A stretch of 64,000 nucleotides of DNA, from assembly GCA_003024175.1 (NCBI GenBank), contig MDYQ01000114.1, forward strand, positions 23,304 to 87,303, written 5' to 3'. This stretch comes from Planoprotostelium fungivorum. Its lineage: Eukaryota; Evosea; Variosea; Cavosteliida; Cavosteliaceae. Under the pieces are notes generated by a model that saw nothing but the letters and a program-made list of their open reading frames with translations, did not search any database and was not told where the DNA came from. Below, piece after piece: positions 36,366 through 49,080 of the stretch. Within the stretch, counting starts at the first letter, position 1, and the number at the start of each line of letters is the position of its first letter. The position numbers were made by a program, and so were the translations under genes.

Positions 36366-38473
36366 ATGAGGACACAGAACTCCCTCGTTGTTCCGGGTGA
36401 GGATAGAACCTGCGATCCTCAGTCTAAATCGAAACAGTCATAGCGCAGGACCTGCGTGTGGCGGAGAGCTACATACAGATCTTCGATTCTCTGCAGACAT
36501 TGGACGCCGTCATAGAGCAGGTGGGATATCGAATGAATGTTATGAGATGGCTGACCTCACATCAGGTATTCGGTAGAATCAGCAAGAAGGTGGGGCGACA
36601 TCATATCGTTGTCACTTTAGAATGGAATTGATTCACGTAGGTCAACGATGAGAAGACAAGATTGAATGCCATCACGAACCGATTGGCTGTCGCCGATGTG
36701 ATTTGACTTCGTGTGTGACTTGCTCATTTTCAAAACAGGCGAAAGTGAAGCATGTGTCCACCAGCAACAAAGCGGTGACTGTCATGTCACCTGCTAAATA
36801 TCCAGCTCCAGAGAACCTGCCTGGATTCAAACAGACTCTACCCGATACGCAGGTGTGAGATCCGCTGTCTTTATAGAAGAACATGACAAACGAATCTTTC
36901 AGGTGGTGGAGCCCATCCAAATCAGAGGCAAACAGACGGTCAAGTTATCCGAAGTTATTCATGTATGTATTCTTATCATCATTCCATCTCAGACATCATC
37001 ATCAAGCATCCTGAGATGCATCTGTACTTTTCATACATCTCACCCTTCTTCCCACGTTCACGTCTGATCGATCTGAAGGCACCTGCTACATACATCGAGA
37101 ATCCTGGCCACTGTCTCATCTACAACCAATTCTCACGATTCGAAGACGACTTTGGAGACGTAAGTCTTTGCTTCTATCCTTCCTCGTCACATCACCACAT
37201 GACATCTACATCATCCCCGACTGAGATGTGTTTAGGAAGGTCTCGGAAGACTACCCAAGCACATTCCTTCTGTCAGCAGTCTCTTACTCTTCAACACAGA
37301 CGAGAATCCATACAGAAGCTACGTCTCCGTTCTAGACAATCTCAGCAACATGAGTCATGCGAAGGAGAAGCAGGTGACTCCTCTCCCTCTCTCCTCTTCT
37401 AAACTCTCCAGGCCGAAGTCAAACAAGGTCTGGCCAGCGCTCCCACCACATTCAAAGCCGGAGACCAACTGGTGCGATTTTATTTCATTTTATTCTCCCT
37501 CCATCTTCTACCGCTCACAACGACAGCCGTCTGCAGCCCACGAAGACGTTACGTATCACCCTGGTATGGACAATTTCCCCACTCCCAGCAATCTACCTTC
37601 AGCTCTACCTCTTAGAGGTGTGGCCGAGACATCCTGGACACGTGAGTGGAAATCGAATGTAAGAGCTGTCACTGAATGAGTGACAGTCTCTGGCGCTGGA
37701 TCCATAGCACCGTCCACGGCAACGGCAGGGTTGAGCCTTCCCAGTTTGGAACCGGAGGCCACGACAGTGACAGACTTACCTTCTATAGACAGCAGTGCAC
37801 CTGCACCGAGTGTAGCGCCTGCAGCTGCACCGCCACCACCGCCCGCACCATCTGTAGCAGGTGACGTTTTGGCGGGAAAATGTATGGCTGATTGTAGAAC
37901 AGCTCCGCCACCACCTCCACCTCCCTCTGCAGGACCTCCACCCCCACCACCACCTGCCCCAGGTACTTACGGTACGTCTACAACGTTGTAGATGAGTTGG
38001 ATATTGATCTCAATCAGCGCCCAAAGATGCTCCCCCCCCTCCCCCTCCTTCCGACGACGGCGGCGGTGGCGGCGGTGAGACCCAAATCGAACGAATAAAA
38101 CAGAATAAATTGACGCTCCACAGGTACTCGAAACGCCCTGCTAGACAGCATTCGCAATGCTGGACTGAAGTCTTTGAAACCATCGAAGGAGAGGAAGCAG
38201 AAGCCTCCTAGAAAAGGTGCTCCAAAGAAAGAGAACCCTGGATCCACATCCAGCGTGAGTCATCTGACGAGAGAAACGTATTCAACATTTGACAGATGGA
38301 TTTATTTGCGGCCCTGAAGAACAGTTTGTCACAGATGAGGATGTCTATGAAGGAGAAGGAGAGGGGTGTCGGACACGATGATGAGTGAGTTGATGCGTTG
38401 ATGCATCGACAGTAGAGCTGATGGAGATGTCAGTGATGGTCCTATCGCCATGCCTGATAAGGAATGGGATTGA
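36366..38473 (+). CDS. WASHC1: WASH complex subunit 1
   Basis: Nucleation-promoting factor that activates Arp2/3 on endosomes. The N-terminal WASH homology domain reads VVPAQDLRVAESYIQIFDSL, FGRISKKVNDEKTRLNAI, KAVTVMSPAKYPAPENLPG and LPKHIPSVSSLLLFNTDENP. A proline-rich stretch with runs of six or seven P lies at 37805-38045. The C-terminal VCA module shows the WH2 helix (TRNALLDSIRNAGLKSL), a basic connector (KPSKERKQKPPRKGAPKK) and the acidic end with a terminal Trp (MPDKEWD). The first intron (about 36398-36442) joins VVP to AQDLRV. An AATAAA lies three bases after the stop. FAM21, SWIP, strumpellin and CCDC53 partners are not in the window. Confidence 0.93.
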
Positions 38474-39070
38474 AAAATAAAAATATCTTCACCCCTCTGT
38501 TTATATCTCGCCCTCTGATGTGCTACTCTCCATCACATCGTCCGCCCTATACAACCAATATCGCTCGAGATAATCTTCTATATCGGTCACCCCTATCGGT
38601 CACAGTCGATACATAGGTCACCCTCATCGTTCAGACATGAGACCAGCACGTGCCCGAAGGTGTTACCTCCTCGGCTTCTGTCAGCCTAGAACGGCTGCCG
38701 ATTCGGGGCAATTCCGCGTTCCCATTCTGATCGCCTGAATCTGCTCCTCTCGATCTGTGGGATCCATTCTCTGGGCTCGATAGTCTCCAAACCATGTCCC
38801 GTCAACTTGATCAGTGGATTGAGGGACACCACCTCTTAACCGGGTGTCAAGGAGAGTTCAACATCTCCTCCTCTGCCCTACTATCGGCCAGCGGGGAACC
38901 GCCGTGTTTCTATCGTGTCGGCTTATTTTGACATCATCGCGATGAATGACGGCAAAATAAGATAGATCGGCGCAGCCGACAAATCTGGTCCAATTGGGCC
39001 CTATCGCGTTTTCAGAGAGGGTGGAATCATTCGTTTTCGAACACAAGAAACAGCAGCAGCAACAGCAGCA
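38474..39070. promoter_or_regulatory. Upstream region of a highly codon-biased surface-protein gene
   Basis: These 600 bp hold the 3' end of WASH and the promoter of the two-repeat glycoprotein. GGTCAC occurs three times near 38585, 38598 and 38616, twice within the 10-mer TATCGGTCAC. The 5' leader just before the ATG is CAG/CAA-rich (CAGCAGCAGCAACAGCAG). I see no gene. Confidence 0.4.
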
Positions 39071-41446
39071 ATGAAGACTACCTTCGCACTCCTTTGCCTC
39101 GTACTCGCAGTATCATCACAACTCCTTGGAGGATCTGGCAACGCCAACGTCGCCGGACGCGCGACTGTGAGCATACACGTCACGACATGTGATCTTCTAA
39201 CATGCTGCGTTAGGTCGCCTCTCTCTTCCTCGCTCCCGGTGCTTCTGGCTCTGCTAATGCAACTCTGGCCAACAACCTCTTGATCGGTGGACTCGCTAAT
39301 CTTCAGGCCGCCACCAACTTCGGTGCCTCTATCACCGTCACCAACTCTGGTTCCACCTCTGGATACTTCATCTTAGAGGTCGTCGCCATTGCAAATGCTC
39401 AGTACTCTGCTGGTTTCTCTGGTATTCTCTCTGGTGGTGCAGCTGCTACCACTGGTTTCGGCTACGCCAGTACTACCAATCTCACCGCCGGCTCATTCGC
39501 CGCCACCTTGACCATCAGCCCCCCAGCTGCTCAGCTGTCCGGTGGCCTCGCTTACCAGCTCTTCTTATACCAGAACTCTTCCTCTGGTCTTTCCGGATCT
39601 GGATCATCTTCCAACTCGAACGAGGGAGCTCTGTCTTACCAGACCAACGGTGCCAGCTACACCTACACTCTCCCCTCTGTACCATCTGCCACCTACCAAT
39701 TCAGCGCTTACAACACGAGCTCCATCGCGTTCTACCCCTTCCCCGCCATCTATGGAGTTCTCGCCACGACTCAGGCTAACGTCGCCACCACCTTCCAGTA
39801 CGGCGCCTCCGCCGCGTCTGCCCTCTACTTGACCATCAAGACCGATGCCGCCGCCACCATCAACACCACCTTCACCAACGTCGCTGCCATCAAGTCCGCC
39901 GCCTCTGCCACCTTCCTCAACGTGACCAACAAGGCTTACACCGATTTGAAGGCGTTCTACCGCTTCACCGTAAACGGTGCCAACACCCTCCGTGGTGATC
40001 TCATCTACTCGTTCAACCAGACTCTCGTCGCCGCTCTCAACGCTGAGGCCAAGGCATTCAAGTGGGCACAAGTCAACGCCGACGGGACCATCAACTTTTT
40101 GAACACGACTTTGACCAGCACCACCAACGCCGCCGGCCAGACCCTCTACAACGTCACCTCTCAACTCAACACCACCGCCAACGCCGCCGTTCAATACGCC
40201 GTCTACGTCGAGCAGAACGTGAGTGTAAAAATTCATTTTATTCGATTTTAATCTCTATCAGGTCGCGAACGGTGTCCAGAACAACGTCCAGCAGATTCTC
40301 AACAACGGTGTCTCCACCAACCAGACCTTCCTCCTCGGCACATTTTTCGTCGCCCCCGGAGCTTCCGTGAGCTCCGCTCAGTTCAACCTCCTCTTGCCTT
40401 ACGCCACCGGCTACAGCGTCTCCCTCTTTGTCAACAACACTGGATCTGCCTCCGGTTACGTCAGCCTCTACTCTGCCTTCTTCGCTGGCGTCGGCTACTC
40501 GAACGGTATCTCTTCTGCCCTCTACGGCAACGGACAAGCTGGAGCCTCTTTCGGTTTCTACTTCCAATCCGATTTGACCAGCAACTTTTACGCCAACTTG
40601 ACCATCACTCGCCCCACCTTGACCGTGTCAGCCAACGCTCAGCTCGGTCTCTTCTACGTCATCAACGGTACCGACGGATTCACCACCTACGGCTCTCAGT
40701 CCAACCAGTACGCCCAGACCGCTTCCATTCCGGGCTCCAACTCCAATGTCGTCATCTACTCCCTCGTGAACTCTCCCTCAGCTTACTACGTCCTCGGTCA
40801 GGTCGACACCAGCACCCCCGCTGTCATTCCCGCCCTCATTGGTCTTCAGACGGCCGTCTACGCCAACGCCAACGCGACGTACAACTACGCCAACGGCATC
40901 GCCCTCAACTTGGTCTCTCAGACGACTTCTCGTCTCAACTCCACCCTGTACACCACCGCAGACCTCGCCTCGCAGGTCAACGGTGCCGTTCAGACCAAGG
41001 TGAACGCAACCGTCAACGGCGTCAAGAAGACTCTCGTCTCTACCGGCTATTACGTCAAGTTCTTCCTCGAGGGAGCTCGCTCTTTCTCCGGTCACTTGAT
41101 CTACAACTTGACTCAGGAGGCTGCCGCTCGCTTCAACACGACGTACAACCAGCTTCAGTGGGTTCAGATCGATGCCTCTGGATCGGCCACCGTTCTCGTC
41201 ACCGGTGACGCCTCTTCCTCCGCTGGATCTTCTTCCTCGACTGGCTCGGCCGCCTCTGACACGACCGTTTCCTCTGATAATGCTTACGGTGTCTACTACG
41301 CCGCCCAGGCTGACAGCAGCGTCAACGGAGGAGGAGCCTCTGTTTCCGCCTCAGCCAATGGAAACGGTGGTTCCACCACCGGTGATGCCAAGGCTCTCTT
41401 TGCCTCGGTTCTCTTGATCGGTGCTGCCGTGGTCGCCGCGCTGTAA
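39071..41446 (+). CDS. Secreted two-repeat surface glycoprotein, likely GPI-anchored
   Basis: Three exons (39071-39166, 39214-40218, 40262-41446) give 761 residues. There is a clean signal peptide (MKTTFALLCLVLAVSSQLLG) and a hydrophobic C-terminus (ALFASVLLIGAAVVAAL) after a Ser/Gly/Ala-rich linker, as in GPI-anchored proteins. The mature part is two tandem copies of a domain of about 330 residues. Compare LFLAPGASGSANATLANNLL with TFFVAPGASVSSAQFNLLLP, and TVTNSGSTSGYFILEV with FVNNTGSASGYVSLYS. Many N-x-S/T sites are present. Codons end in C almost throughout (ACC, AAC, GCC, CTC, TAC), unlike neighbouring genes, which suggests very high expression. Family not recognised; a coat, stalk or adhesion protein is likely. 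Confidence 0.85.
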
Positions 41447-41829
41447 ATTGTTCATATAAAGTTCATAGTTGATCACTCTGTCTTTGTTGATGTTCGGATG
41501 GACACGTGACGATGTGGTTAGAATTAAGATTGTAGTCTCTATCTTGCGCTCTCTCCTCTGTGGCGATCACGAGGCTTTGATGGAACCGATGGCAAATTGG
41601 ATGACCGTCAACAGTTTCATCATGGTGGTCGCCCGTCCATGACGATGACGAAGAGCAATGCGATGGTGTTGACGTCTCATCTTTCACTTTTATTCGTTTG
41701 TGTCCAAGTGATGATCGTGTGGACGATCGTTTCAACCAGCGGCGATGACTTTTCTTTCCAAATCTAAAAGTTCATGAATCCCATCACACCCATTCTAAAC
41801 AGAGTCAAGGTTCTAAAGACACAAAGGAA
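41447..41829. other. Intergenic region between convergent genes
   Basis: About 380 bp between the stop codons of the surface glycoprotein (+) and the WD40-like gene (-). A minus ORF at 41463-41735 has no coding character. No RNA gene or repeat recognised. Confidence 0.4.
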
Positions 41830-43828
41830 TCAAATGAAAAGATACGAGTCGGTGATGATGAGCGAGTGTGTGCTGTGTCTAAAGCAGCCTGATGTCTTGT
41901 AGTATTCGACGGTGGGGCTGTCTGTCAATCTGGCGAAGGTGCTAAAGAGGACGGTCTGCTCCGTGTAAGGCCACATGCTGACGCTGTGATGATGTCATCG
42001 ACGTGAGATTTCGCGTGGATCTCACTCTGGCGTACCAAAGTTGGCGAAGCATCGAGTTCGATAATTGACCCGGATTTCTCCAATCTTCTTTTGTACTGGA
42101 TCGTGAAAGTCCAACATACTGAGAGAATAAATGAGATTTAAAATACATTTAAAGTTGCAGAGATGAGATCATCACTCACATCATCTTGTTGCGAATGTCG
42201 AATATTCTGAGCGTGCCGTCACCGTAGCCAAATAAAACAGTGTTGGGATCTACAAATGCGTGACAATAGAGGTCCTGATCGATGTCATCCATCATGCGAT
42301 CGTGATGATGTTTCGCATGATGAGCTCACTCTCTTTAGGCTGTCGTATTTGATGCCCGGCGTCTCTTGTCTGATGTCGAAATAATGAAAGCTACCTGAAT
42401 CAGTCGTACAACTCAGCATGACGTTATCTGGTCTCCGTCTCAATTTCATTGTCCCAAAAAATCACAATAAAACAGAGTAAAACATCACATCACAGCACGT
42501 CATAGAATCAAATAGAATAAAATACCTTGTGGGTTCCAGCTTACACTACCGATGATTTCACCAGGTATGTGATAGACGTTGTTGTTGCAGTCTGTTTGTC
42601 GTTTGTCCAAGGCCTCCATGACTTGATCGATGTCGGTGATGTACACCTTTCCCGCGTGAATTCGAATTTTGAATCGCGCGCCACTCACCGAACCGTCGTA
42701 ACCGCAGGACGCAACGAGACCGATGTTCTTTGGGTTCGAGGCAGTCTCTCGGATCAAGTCTTTGTGGAAAGGAGGGATGATGGTCGCTGTCATCATGATG
42801 AGTCATCATGTCGTGATCATCATCATCGACAATGATGGACGTGGAAGATGATGAACTCACGTGGTCCCGTAAACTGTAGAGAATACGGATCGATGTGAGC
42901 GACAACCAATTTGTGTCCACAGGCGGCCAGCATGTGCGTATTAGACAACCACATCACATCTCTCACGTGCTGATGTCTAATCAGATCGGACACCATCTCA
43001 TGTTCATCTTCACATGAGGCAGTTCGACGAGAGACGTGAGTTGGAATTGTTTCTCAGACTCCTGCAGGGTGACCAATAGAAGGAGATTGTTCCTCGTCTC
43101 ACTCTGGTCTTCTGTTCCCACGATGATGAGGTTCGCATCGCCGGGCGAGACGGCTGGCCGAGATAGACCTTCTTCACCCGCTGACGCGGACATCACATTT
43201 CGAATCATGTGCGACGGATGGGGAACTCACTGCAAGAGAGGTTGGGATGGCTCAAGATGTTCGTCTGAAATGCAATGGGATTCTGTCGAAGAGGTTGTTG
43301 AGAGGAACCGTTGTTCGATCTCGTTGAAGATGGCTGCTCGGCCTGACCTCTCTGTTCGTATTCGTGTTCGATCTGTTGACTCCATGTGAGACGTTCGAAT
43401 CGATTTGAATCGATGTGAATCGATGATTGTGAGCCGTTTTACCTTTGGAATTTCGAATGGAGGTTGTTGAGGTGTCGAACGGTTACCTGTAATACGTTGA
43501 ATCTTCTACCATATCGTGTTTATCATGTCAGAATCTCACTGTGCAAATCGAGAAACTGATTCACATCGTAACCGCTCTCTGATTTGGGAAGAGGATGTGC
43601 TCTCTCTTGTGTATCTTCACCTTCACTGAAAATGTAAAGTCAAACCAACCGATTCAGAGGAGGCCACCATCCTCACCTGTTTGAGGAGTCATGTGACTCC
43701 TCCTCTTCATCTCCCTTCCCTCCTATCTCGCGATCAGATCGATTGCCACGAAGAAAGAAACTCCAACCACCCTGAAGACCTCCACCGTTTGTGGGAGACG
43801 AGTTCGGTTCCTCTTTCACGTTGCTCAT
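41830..43828 (-). CDS. WD40-repeat-like protein
   Basis: About ten exons. The N-terminus is disordered and acidic (MSNVKEEPNSSPTNGGGLQ, DREIGGKGDEEEESHDSS). It is followed by WD40-like blades: LIRHQHVRDVMWLSNTHMLA, NIGLVASCGYDGSVSGARF, PGEIIGSVSWNPQ, NVMLSCTTDSGSFHYFDIR, TVLFGYGDGTLRIFDIRN. The C-terminus includes MLDFHDPVQKKIGEIRVNYR and, after a 42-nt intron, DVSMWPYTEQTVLFSTFARL, ending SLIITDSYLFI. Blades with D-I-R endings suggest a scaffold that binds partner proteins. I cannot assign it to a specific WD40 subfamily. Confidence 0.65.
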
Positions 43829-44470
43829 GCTACCTGAATATTCCGACGGTTGTGTCAGCACCTTGTTGTGTCGATTTCTTGCTGTGAACTACGCCTCCCA
43901 AATAACCAATAAAATACCCATACATATACAACGCCTCACAACGACAGCTCCCATCAGATGACACGGTTTAGAGGTTGCAGAGGTCGAGCGTAACCTGTTC
44001 GAATGTGATGACAAGACGAACGGACACGGAGTGAATATAGTCAGTCGTCTTTATCTGTCGAGGCGCACATCGTGAGGGGCATCAGCCACAGCTCTACTCT
44101 GCTATCCATCTGTTGCTACCTCAGTATTAATAGTGAGATAGCAACACACCACCATATATCATTGTAGTGTCCCCGTTGCCTGGTTACTTCATACTTCTAT
44201 GAAATCAACTCCTGGGATCCTGCTCATTGGTTGTTCAACTCTCTATCGCCACCCTCTATCACGTTCCTGAGGTGGACACGTGCAGCTGTTGTTGTTGATC
44301 ACAAGTGAGCACGCTTGCGAAGCGGGACATTTTTCCGGAAGCACAAGGGAGTGGAGGAGAGAAAAGGCATCATCGGGAAGAGCTCCACGAACACAAGCGA
44401 CTCGAATGGTGAGGGGCGTGATGGGTTTGAGGGTCTAATGAGTCTGCAGCTGTAGAGTCCCCTGCATTCA
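43829..44470. other. Intergenic region between divergent genes
   Basis: About 640 bp separate the start of the WD40-like gene (-) from the start of the LRR/beta-helix receptor (+), so both promoters lie here. The centre (44080-44180) is AT-richer. No ORF with coding character and no RNA gene recognised. Confidence 0.4.
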
Positions 44471-47400
44471 ATGACATCCAGTATCAAATGGCTGTTGATT
44501 GCGGGAATGCTAGTTGCGGTCAATAGTCAATGTTCGTACAGTTATAATCCATCAAATACCACAAAGAGTTCTTCTGGTGATTGATTACGAAATGGAAGCA
44601 TCTGATCTCTCGTAGAACTTTTCACCGCAGTCGCAAACTGCAGTTCACCATTGTTCACTCTGTATATAATTGGTAACATCACGATACATCAACGCATTTT
44701 GATTCCATCTCCATCCAATCAACGATGGACGTCTCTTTCTGTAGAGAACAACGGTACGAGTATGTTGGGCTCAGGAAGTAATTTGTATTACAATGGGTCA
44801 CAAGCACTATCTTCACTGAACCTGAATGCATTGCAATTCATCAACCTCAACTCTACAGCTGTATCAATCGAGGCATTGAATATCACTGTAAACAATTGCA
44901 ATTTTAGAGACACATCGTCATCAACAGGTTTGCATGTATCATGTCACTTCACGCCTCACAATCGCAATCAGGAAGTTTCATCACAGCAAACCGGGCGACA
45001 AACGTGTTCTTCAACAATACCATCTATTCGAATGTCCAATCGACACCCCTCTTCCAATCATCTAATGTCTTGTCCACCCTCACCATGGTCAACACCACGG
45101 CAGACAACTCTTTCGGCCCTCTCATCTCCTCTTCTGTCTCTCTCATCACGTTCAACTCTTCCACGTTCACCGGATGTTCCAATGTCATCTCCAATGCAAC
45201 GAAATTTTCCTCATTCGAAGTCGATCAGTGCACATTTATGGACGGCGGGACCATTGGACAATTTAGAGGAGGAAACGAAATCAACATGCGGAGGTCCGTC
45301 TTCAGTGATCTCAATGGCCCCGATCCCATCATTCAAGTGAGTCGAGAAAACAGATTTGAGGTCTAAAACGCCCAGCTGGTGAAAAATCTCACTCGTCTGA
45401 GTCTATCCGGCTGCGTCTTCACCAACATCATCGCCGGCAACTCATCCATCATCACCATCTCATCACCCGTCGATCAGATCAGCGTAGAGAAGGTAAACCA
45501 TTTCCATCGCCTCCGTTCACCTTCTTCAGGTCTATTTCGATCGATGCACGACGGGAGGTTCTATCTTCCTCATGACTTCGAGCTGCCTCTACATCATCGT
45601 CTCCCAGTCCCAATTTATCGGATTAAATGTCAATTCCATCGTCCGTCTACAATCAGCCTCGGCCTACGGTTTCACCTTCGAGAACAATCGAGTCTCAAAT
45701 TGTTCCCTGGGAAGCTCGGCCGTATTTGGGAACATCCAATCCGTCACGACGACGACAGTCTACGTCCTCTTCTTCCCCAGCATCATCAACTGCACCTTCT
45801 ACAACAACCGAGGTGGACTGTTTGATGTGAGTGGGAGCTATCTGGGTGGCATAGACATAGAAGGATGTTCTTTCGATATGAATCAAGGAGCGGGGCTGGT
45901 CACCGTGAGGAGTCCATCGGCAGGTGAAGTCGGAGTGGCGGGTTGTAGATTGACGGATTTAGGACTCAACCTGGTGGACAATGTGTTCACACGAAACGAT
46001 GTGACGAATTATCTCGTGCAGTCTGTCAACATTCTCAGTGGTCTGACTGTACTGAGTCAACCATTGACCGACTGTTACTTTTCACAAAACAACGTACAGA
46101 GCGGTGATATTTATTTCATTTTATTCTTTATTCACGTCGGTAGGGCCGCTGTTCGATTTACCCCAATTGGACACCGTATTGAGCGTCTACAACTGCACTT
46201 TCATAGACAATAACGTAACATCGGCACTGTCTATCAACACGGTGGACGGTGGTGCAGTCAATGCAACTCTATCCTATTGGGACTCTGGATTATCTGCAAA
46301 TCTGAAGGGAACCGGTGCTTCTTTCAATTTCACGTCGTGCGTCTTGGATTCTGGCTCTTCCTTCTACGCAGAGGTATGTTTATTTCGTTTTATTCTCCGT
46401 CTACAACGAGGTAGGTTCCCAGCGGAGCCATCCGGTTTTACAATTGTACGATTCGGAATTTTGGCGGGATTATTCAGGCGGGAAACAGTGTCACCGTCAC
46501 GGCCTGCACCTTGAGCGGACTCTTCAACATGATCATAGCGGGTAGTCTACAGACTTTATCGTTCTACAACCAGCCAACGACCGTCCTACCTCAAGTGAGA
46601 GATTTCATCGAGATTTCATTCTCACAATCATAGTTGTACGTAGACACTTCTGGTCATCTGAGTGGCTTGTATTTTTCAAATTGCAACCTCTCTATGGAAC
46701 TGTCAGACTTTGTCTCTCGTTACGATTTGAAATCGTTAGAGTTTTTATATTTGGCGGGAAATGATTTGGGCGGGAACTTGGACTGCCTGCGTGGATTGAC
46801 CTCTATCATGGGGATAGACTTGTCGGGTGAGTGTAGACGAAGAATAAAATAGAATAAATCATCCAAGGAGACTGAGAGAGATACAGGTAATCGAATCGGT
46901 GGAGGCATACCTGATTTATCGAATTTAACTCAGATGTATTATTTTTCTGTGAAGGGTAATGCACTGAATGGCACAATCCCTGCATCCATAGGTGACAACC
47001 ACTTCCATTCATTGTCGTTATGATATCACGAAAACTGACGTGAAATAGGAAACGTGAGCGGTCTGCAGTATCTAGACCTGAGGTGAATATTTATTTCGGA
47101 TTTATTCTATTTGATTTCGATTTTAACGTTCTGCTCAGTGACAACTTCTTCTCCGGACGGTTACCAAAGTGAGACATCACTTGCGGCATCTCAACTGACC
47201 CCCTCCAGTCAAATGGGCAGCCTGACCTCCCTGCAGGAGCTCTTCCTGTCTAACAACTCCTTCTCTAACGTCGTCCCCGACTCATTGACCGATCTACACC
47301 TCCTTCGCTTCGATGCACACCTCAACAATTTCACCGGTATTTCATTTTTCATCGATTTTTCACATTTTCTCGTTGTAATGAGACGATTTCAATCGAATTA

Positions 47401-48824
47401 AACTTGATCAGGTATGAACAATCAATTGGGCCTCAATTGCAACTTGACGTTGAACCCGCTCGTGTGTCCCATCAGTGGTAACCTGGGCAACTGTGACGTC
47501 TCAGCTTGTACAGACGATCCCTACTATCTCTGTAGAACAGACGACGACTGTCTGACCATCTCAAACTTCACTGCTGCCGTGTCTTTCATCTTATCGGGTG
47601 ATAGCACAGCACAGAGTAGCTCGTTCGGAAAATTAATCGGACTACTCCGAGCGGGAAACTTTCAGATGGACTCTTCCACGTGTACGAGCCTCATCAGCCT
47701 CCTCGGCAGCTTGGACACTTTTTCCCTGAACAACGTGAGATTTTGGCGGGAAAAAAGATTGACTCGTTGTAGATGGAAGCTCTGACGACACTGTGTGGAG
47801 AGAGGGATACGCTGATGGGGCTGCTGCAGAATCGCCAACCATCGGACACTCTGTCTCGGTTGATCGTGCAGAAGAATCAAACGAGCATGTTCATGACGTT
47901 TGCCAGACATTTCTCCGCCTTCTATTTAACTCTACAAAGTGAGTGTTTCACATCACGATGATGATCGCGATCAGATCCTGATGATCGATTCGATCGCGAT
48001 GATGTTCGTGTCACGAACGTCACAAACTCAATATAGACGACTCACCGTGCGACAGACTCAACGGAGGGGTGTCAGTGTGGTGAAGGTGTCTGCCTGTGCA
48101 CTGGGTACGGAAATGATCTCCTGGCTATATCTTTCTCTTCTTTCACCAACGGCTCGGTCGTATTCAACAATCGAGTCAACGGAACAGTTCTCACTTTTCT
48201 CACCAATTGGCTGTCGACAGAGATACAGTTCAATAACACAGAGTGAGATGAGAAGATGTCGTACAAGGCTGACACCTGGTTTTAGGCCTTACGGGACGTT
48301 GGTGGTCGTGGTGGATAACAATTGCAACATCAGTGTCACCGTTCCTGATACGATCGTGGACAGAGTCAATTACGGTGCGTGGATCATATTCTAACGTCAC
48401 ATCATCTTACATCATCATCATCATCATCACACATCAACATCTTAATCATCATCATGATCTCGCCTCCACGAACAAAACGAACCATCAACCACACCACTCT
48501 GAAATTCTAAACTCCACAGCCTACAACTGCCTCAAGTGGAGTGATGCCGATTCAAAGTGGACCCAAGACGGTTGCACACCGACCGCCAGCCAAGGCAAGC
48601 CGCTCGTCTGTCACTGCGACACCGGAGGCTCTCTCATCGCCGGTCGCATGAGGCTTCCCCTCATCAGAGGACAGACCTCTATAGAGTTTCCCATCCTACT
48701 GACGCTGGGGGCTGTGATGGCGGCCGTGGGGTTATTCATCTTAGCCCTCGGTGTCGTTGGTTTCATAGCCATTGTGAATCGAAGGAAATTGGAAGAGAGC
48801 ATGGTGGATTTGAAGGTGGATTAG
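44471..48824 (+). CDS. Single-pass receptor: beta-helix, LRR and GPS-like box
   Basis: The signal peptide is MTSSIKWLLIAGMLVAVNSQ. The first two thirds are beta-helix-like strands rich in N, S and T (NCTFYNNRGGLFDVSGSYLG, NCTFIDNNVTSALSINTVD). Plant-type leucine-rich repeats follow at about 46720-47340 (LEFLYLAGNDLGGNLDCL, GNALNGTIPASIGNVSGLQ, LQYLDLS, LQELFLSNNSFSNVVPDS). A region of mixed helix and strand follows (47420-48380). A GPS-like box lies at about 48520-48635: NCLKWSDADSKWTQDGC, then VCHCDTGG. It keeps the C-x2-W..W-x3-G-C..C-x-C pattern of GAIN domains but not the H-L-S/T cleavage site. One membrane span (LGAVMAAVGLFILALGVVGF) and a 17-residue cytosolic tail end the protein. It has at least fifteen short introns. 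No intracellular enzyme domain, so it is an adhesion receptor or co-receptor. Confidence 0.75.
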
Positions 48825-49080
48825 TGGAATCAAAGTGTGAAGAGAGATAAAGAATCGAATTGTTTTGAACGCCCGTTGTTTCTATGGTATACATCTATTC
48901 ACGAACGGATGATAACATCGAAGCGAGGGCAGATGCTTGTTGTGGTCACAAGCAGGATAGATCTGCTGATGACAATTCGAATCATCGTAAGTGATGAACA
49001 AAATAGGCTGTAGACGGACAAGGGTGAGAAGATAAACATAACTATTCTTTATTTCATCGTAGCCAGTCGCATTTTCAGCC
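48825..49080. other. Short intergenic region between convergent genes
   Basis: About 255 bp between the stop codons of the LRR/GPS-like receptor (+) and the G8 protein (-). It must hold both 3' ends. Nothing else recognised. Confidence 0.4.

Noticed and set aside
39604-41095. Long antisense ORFs (210 and 105 codons) opposite the two-repeat glycoprotein
   Set aside because: They are shadows of strong C-ending codon bias, which removes stops from the opposite strand; composition is Gly/Val/Glu-monotonous with no domain.
41463-41735. 90-codon minus ORF in the convergent gap
   Set aside because: It lies between two stop codons of convergent genes, has no recognisable domain, and is probably untranslated region.
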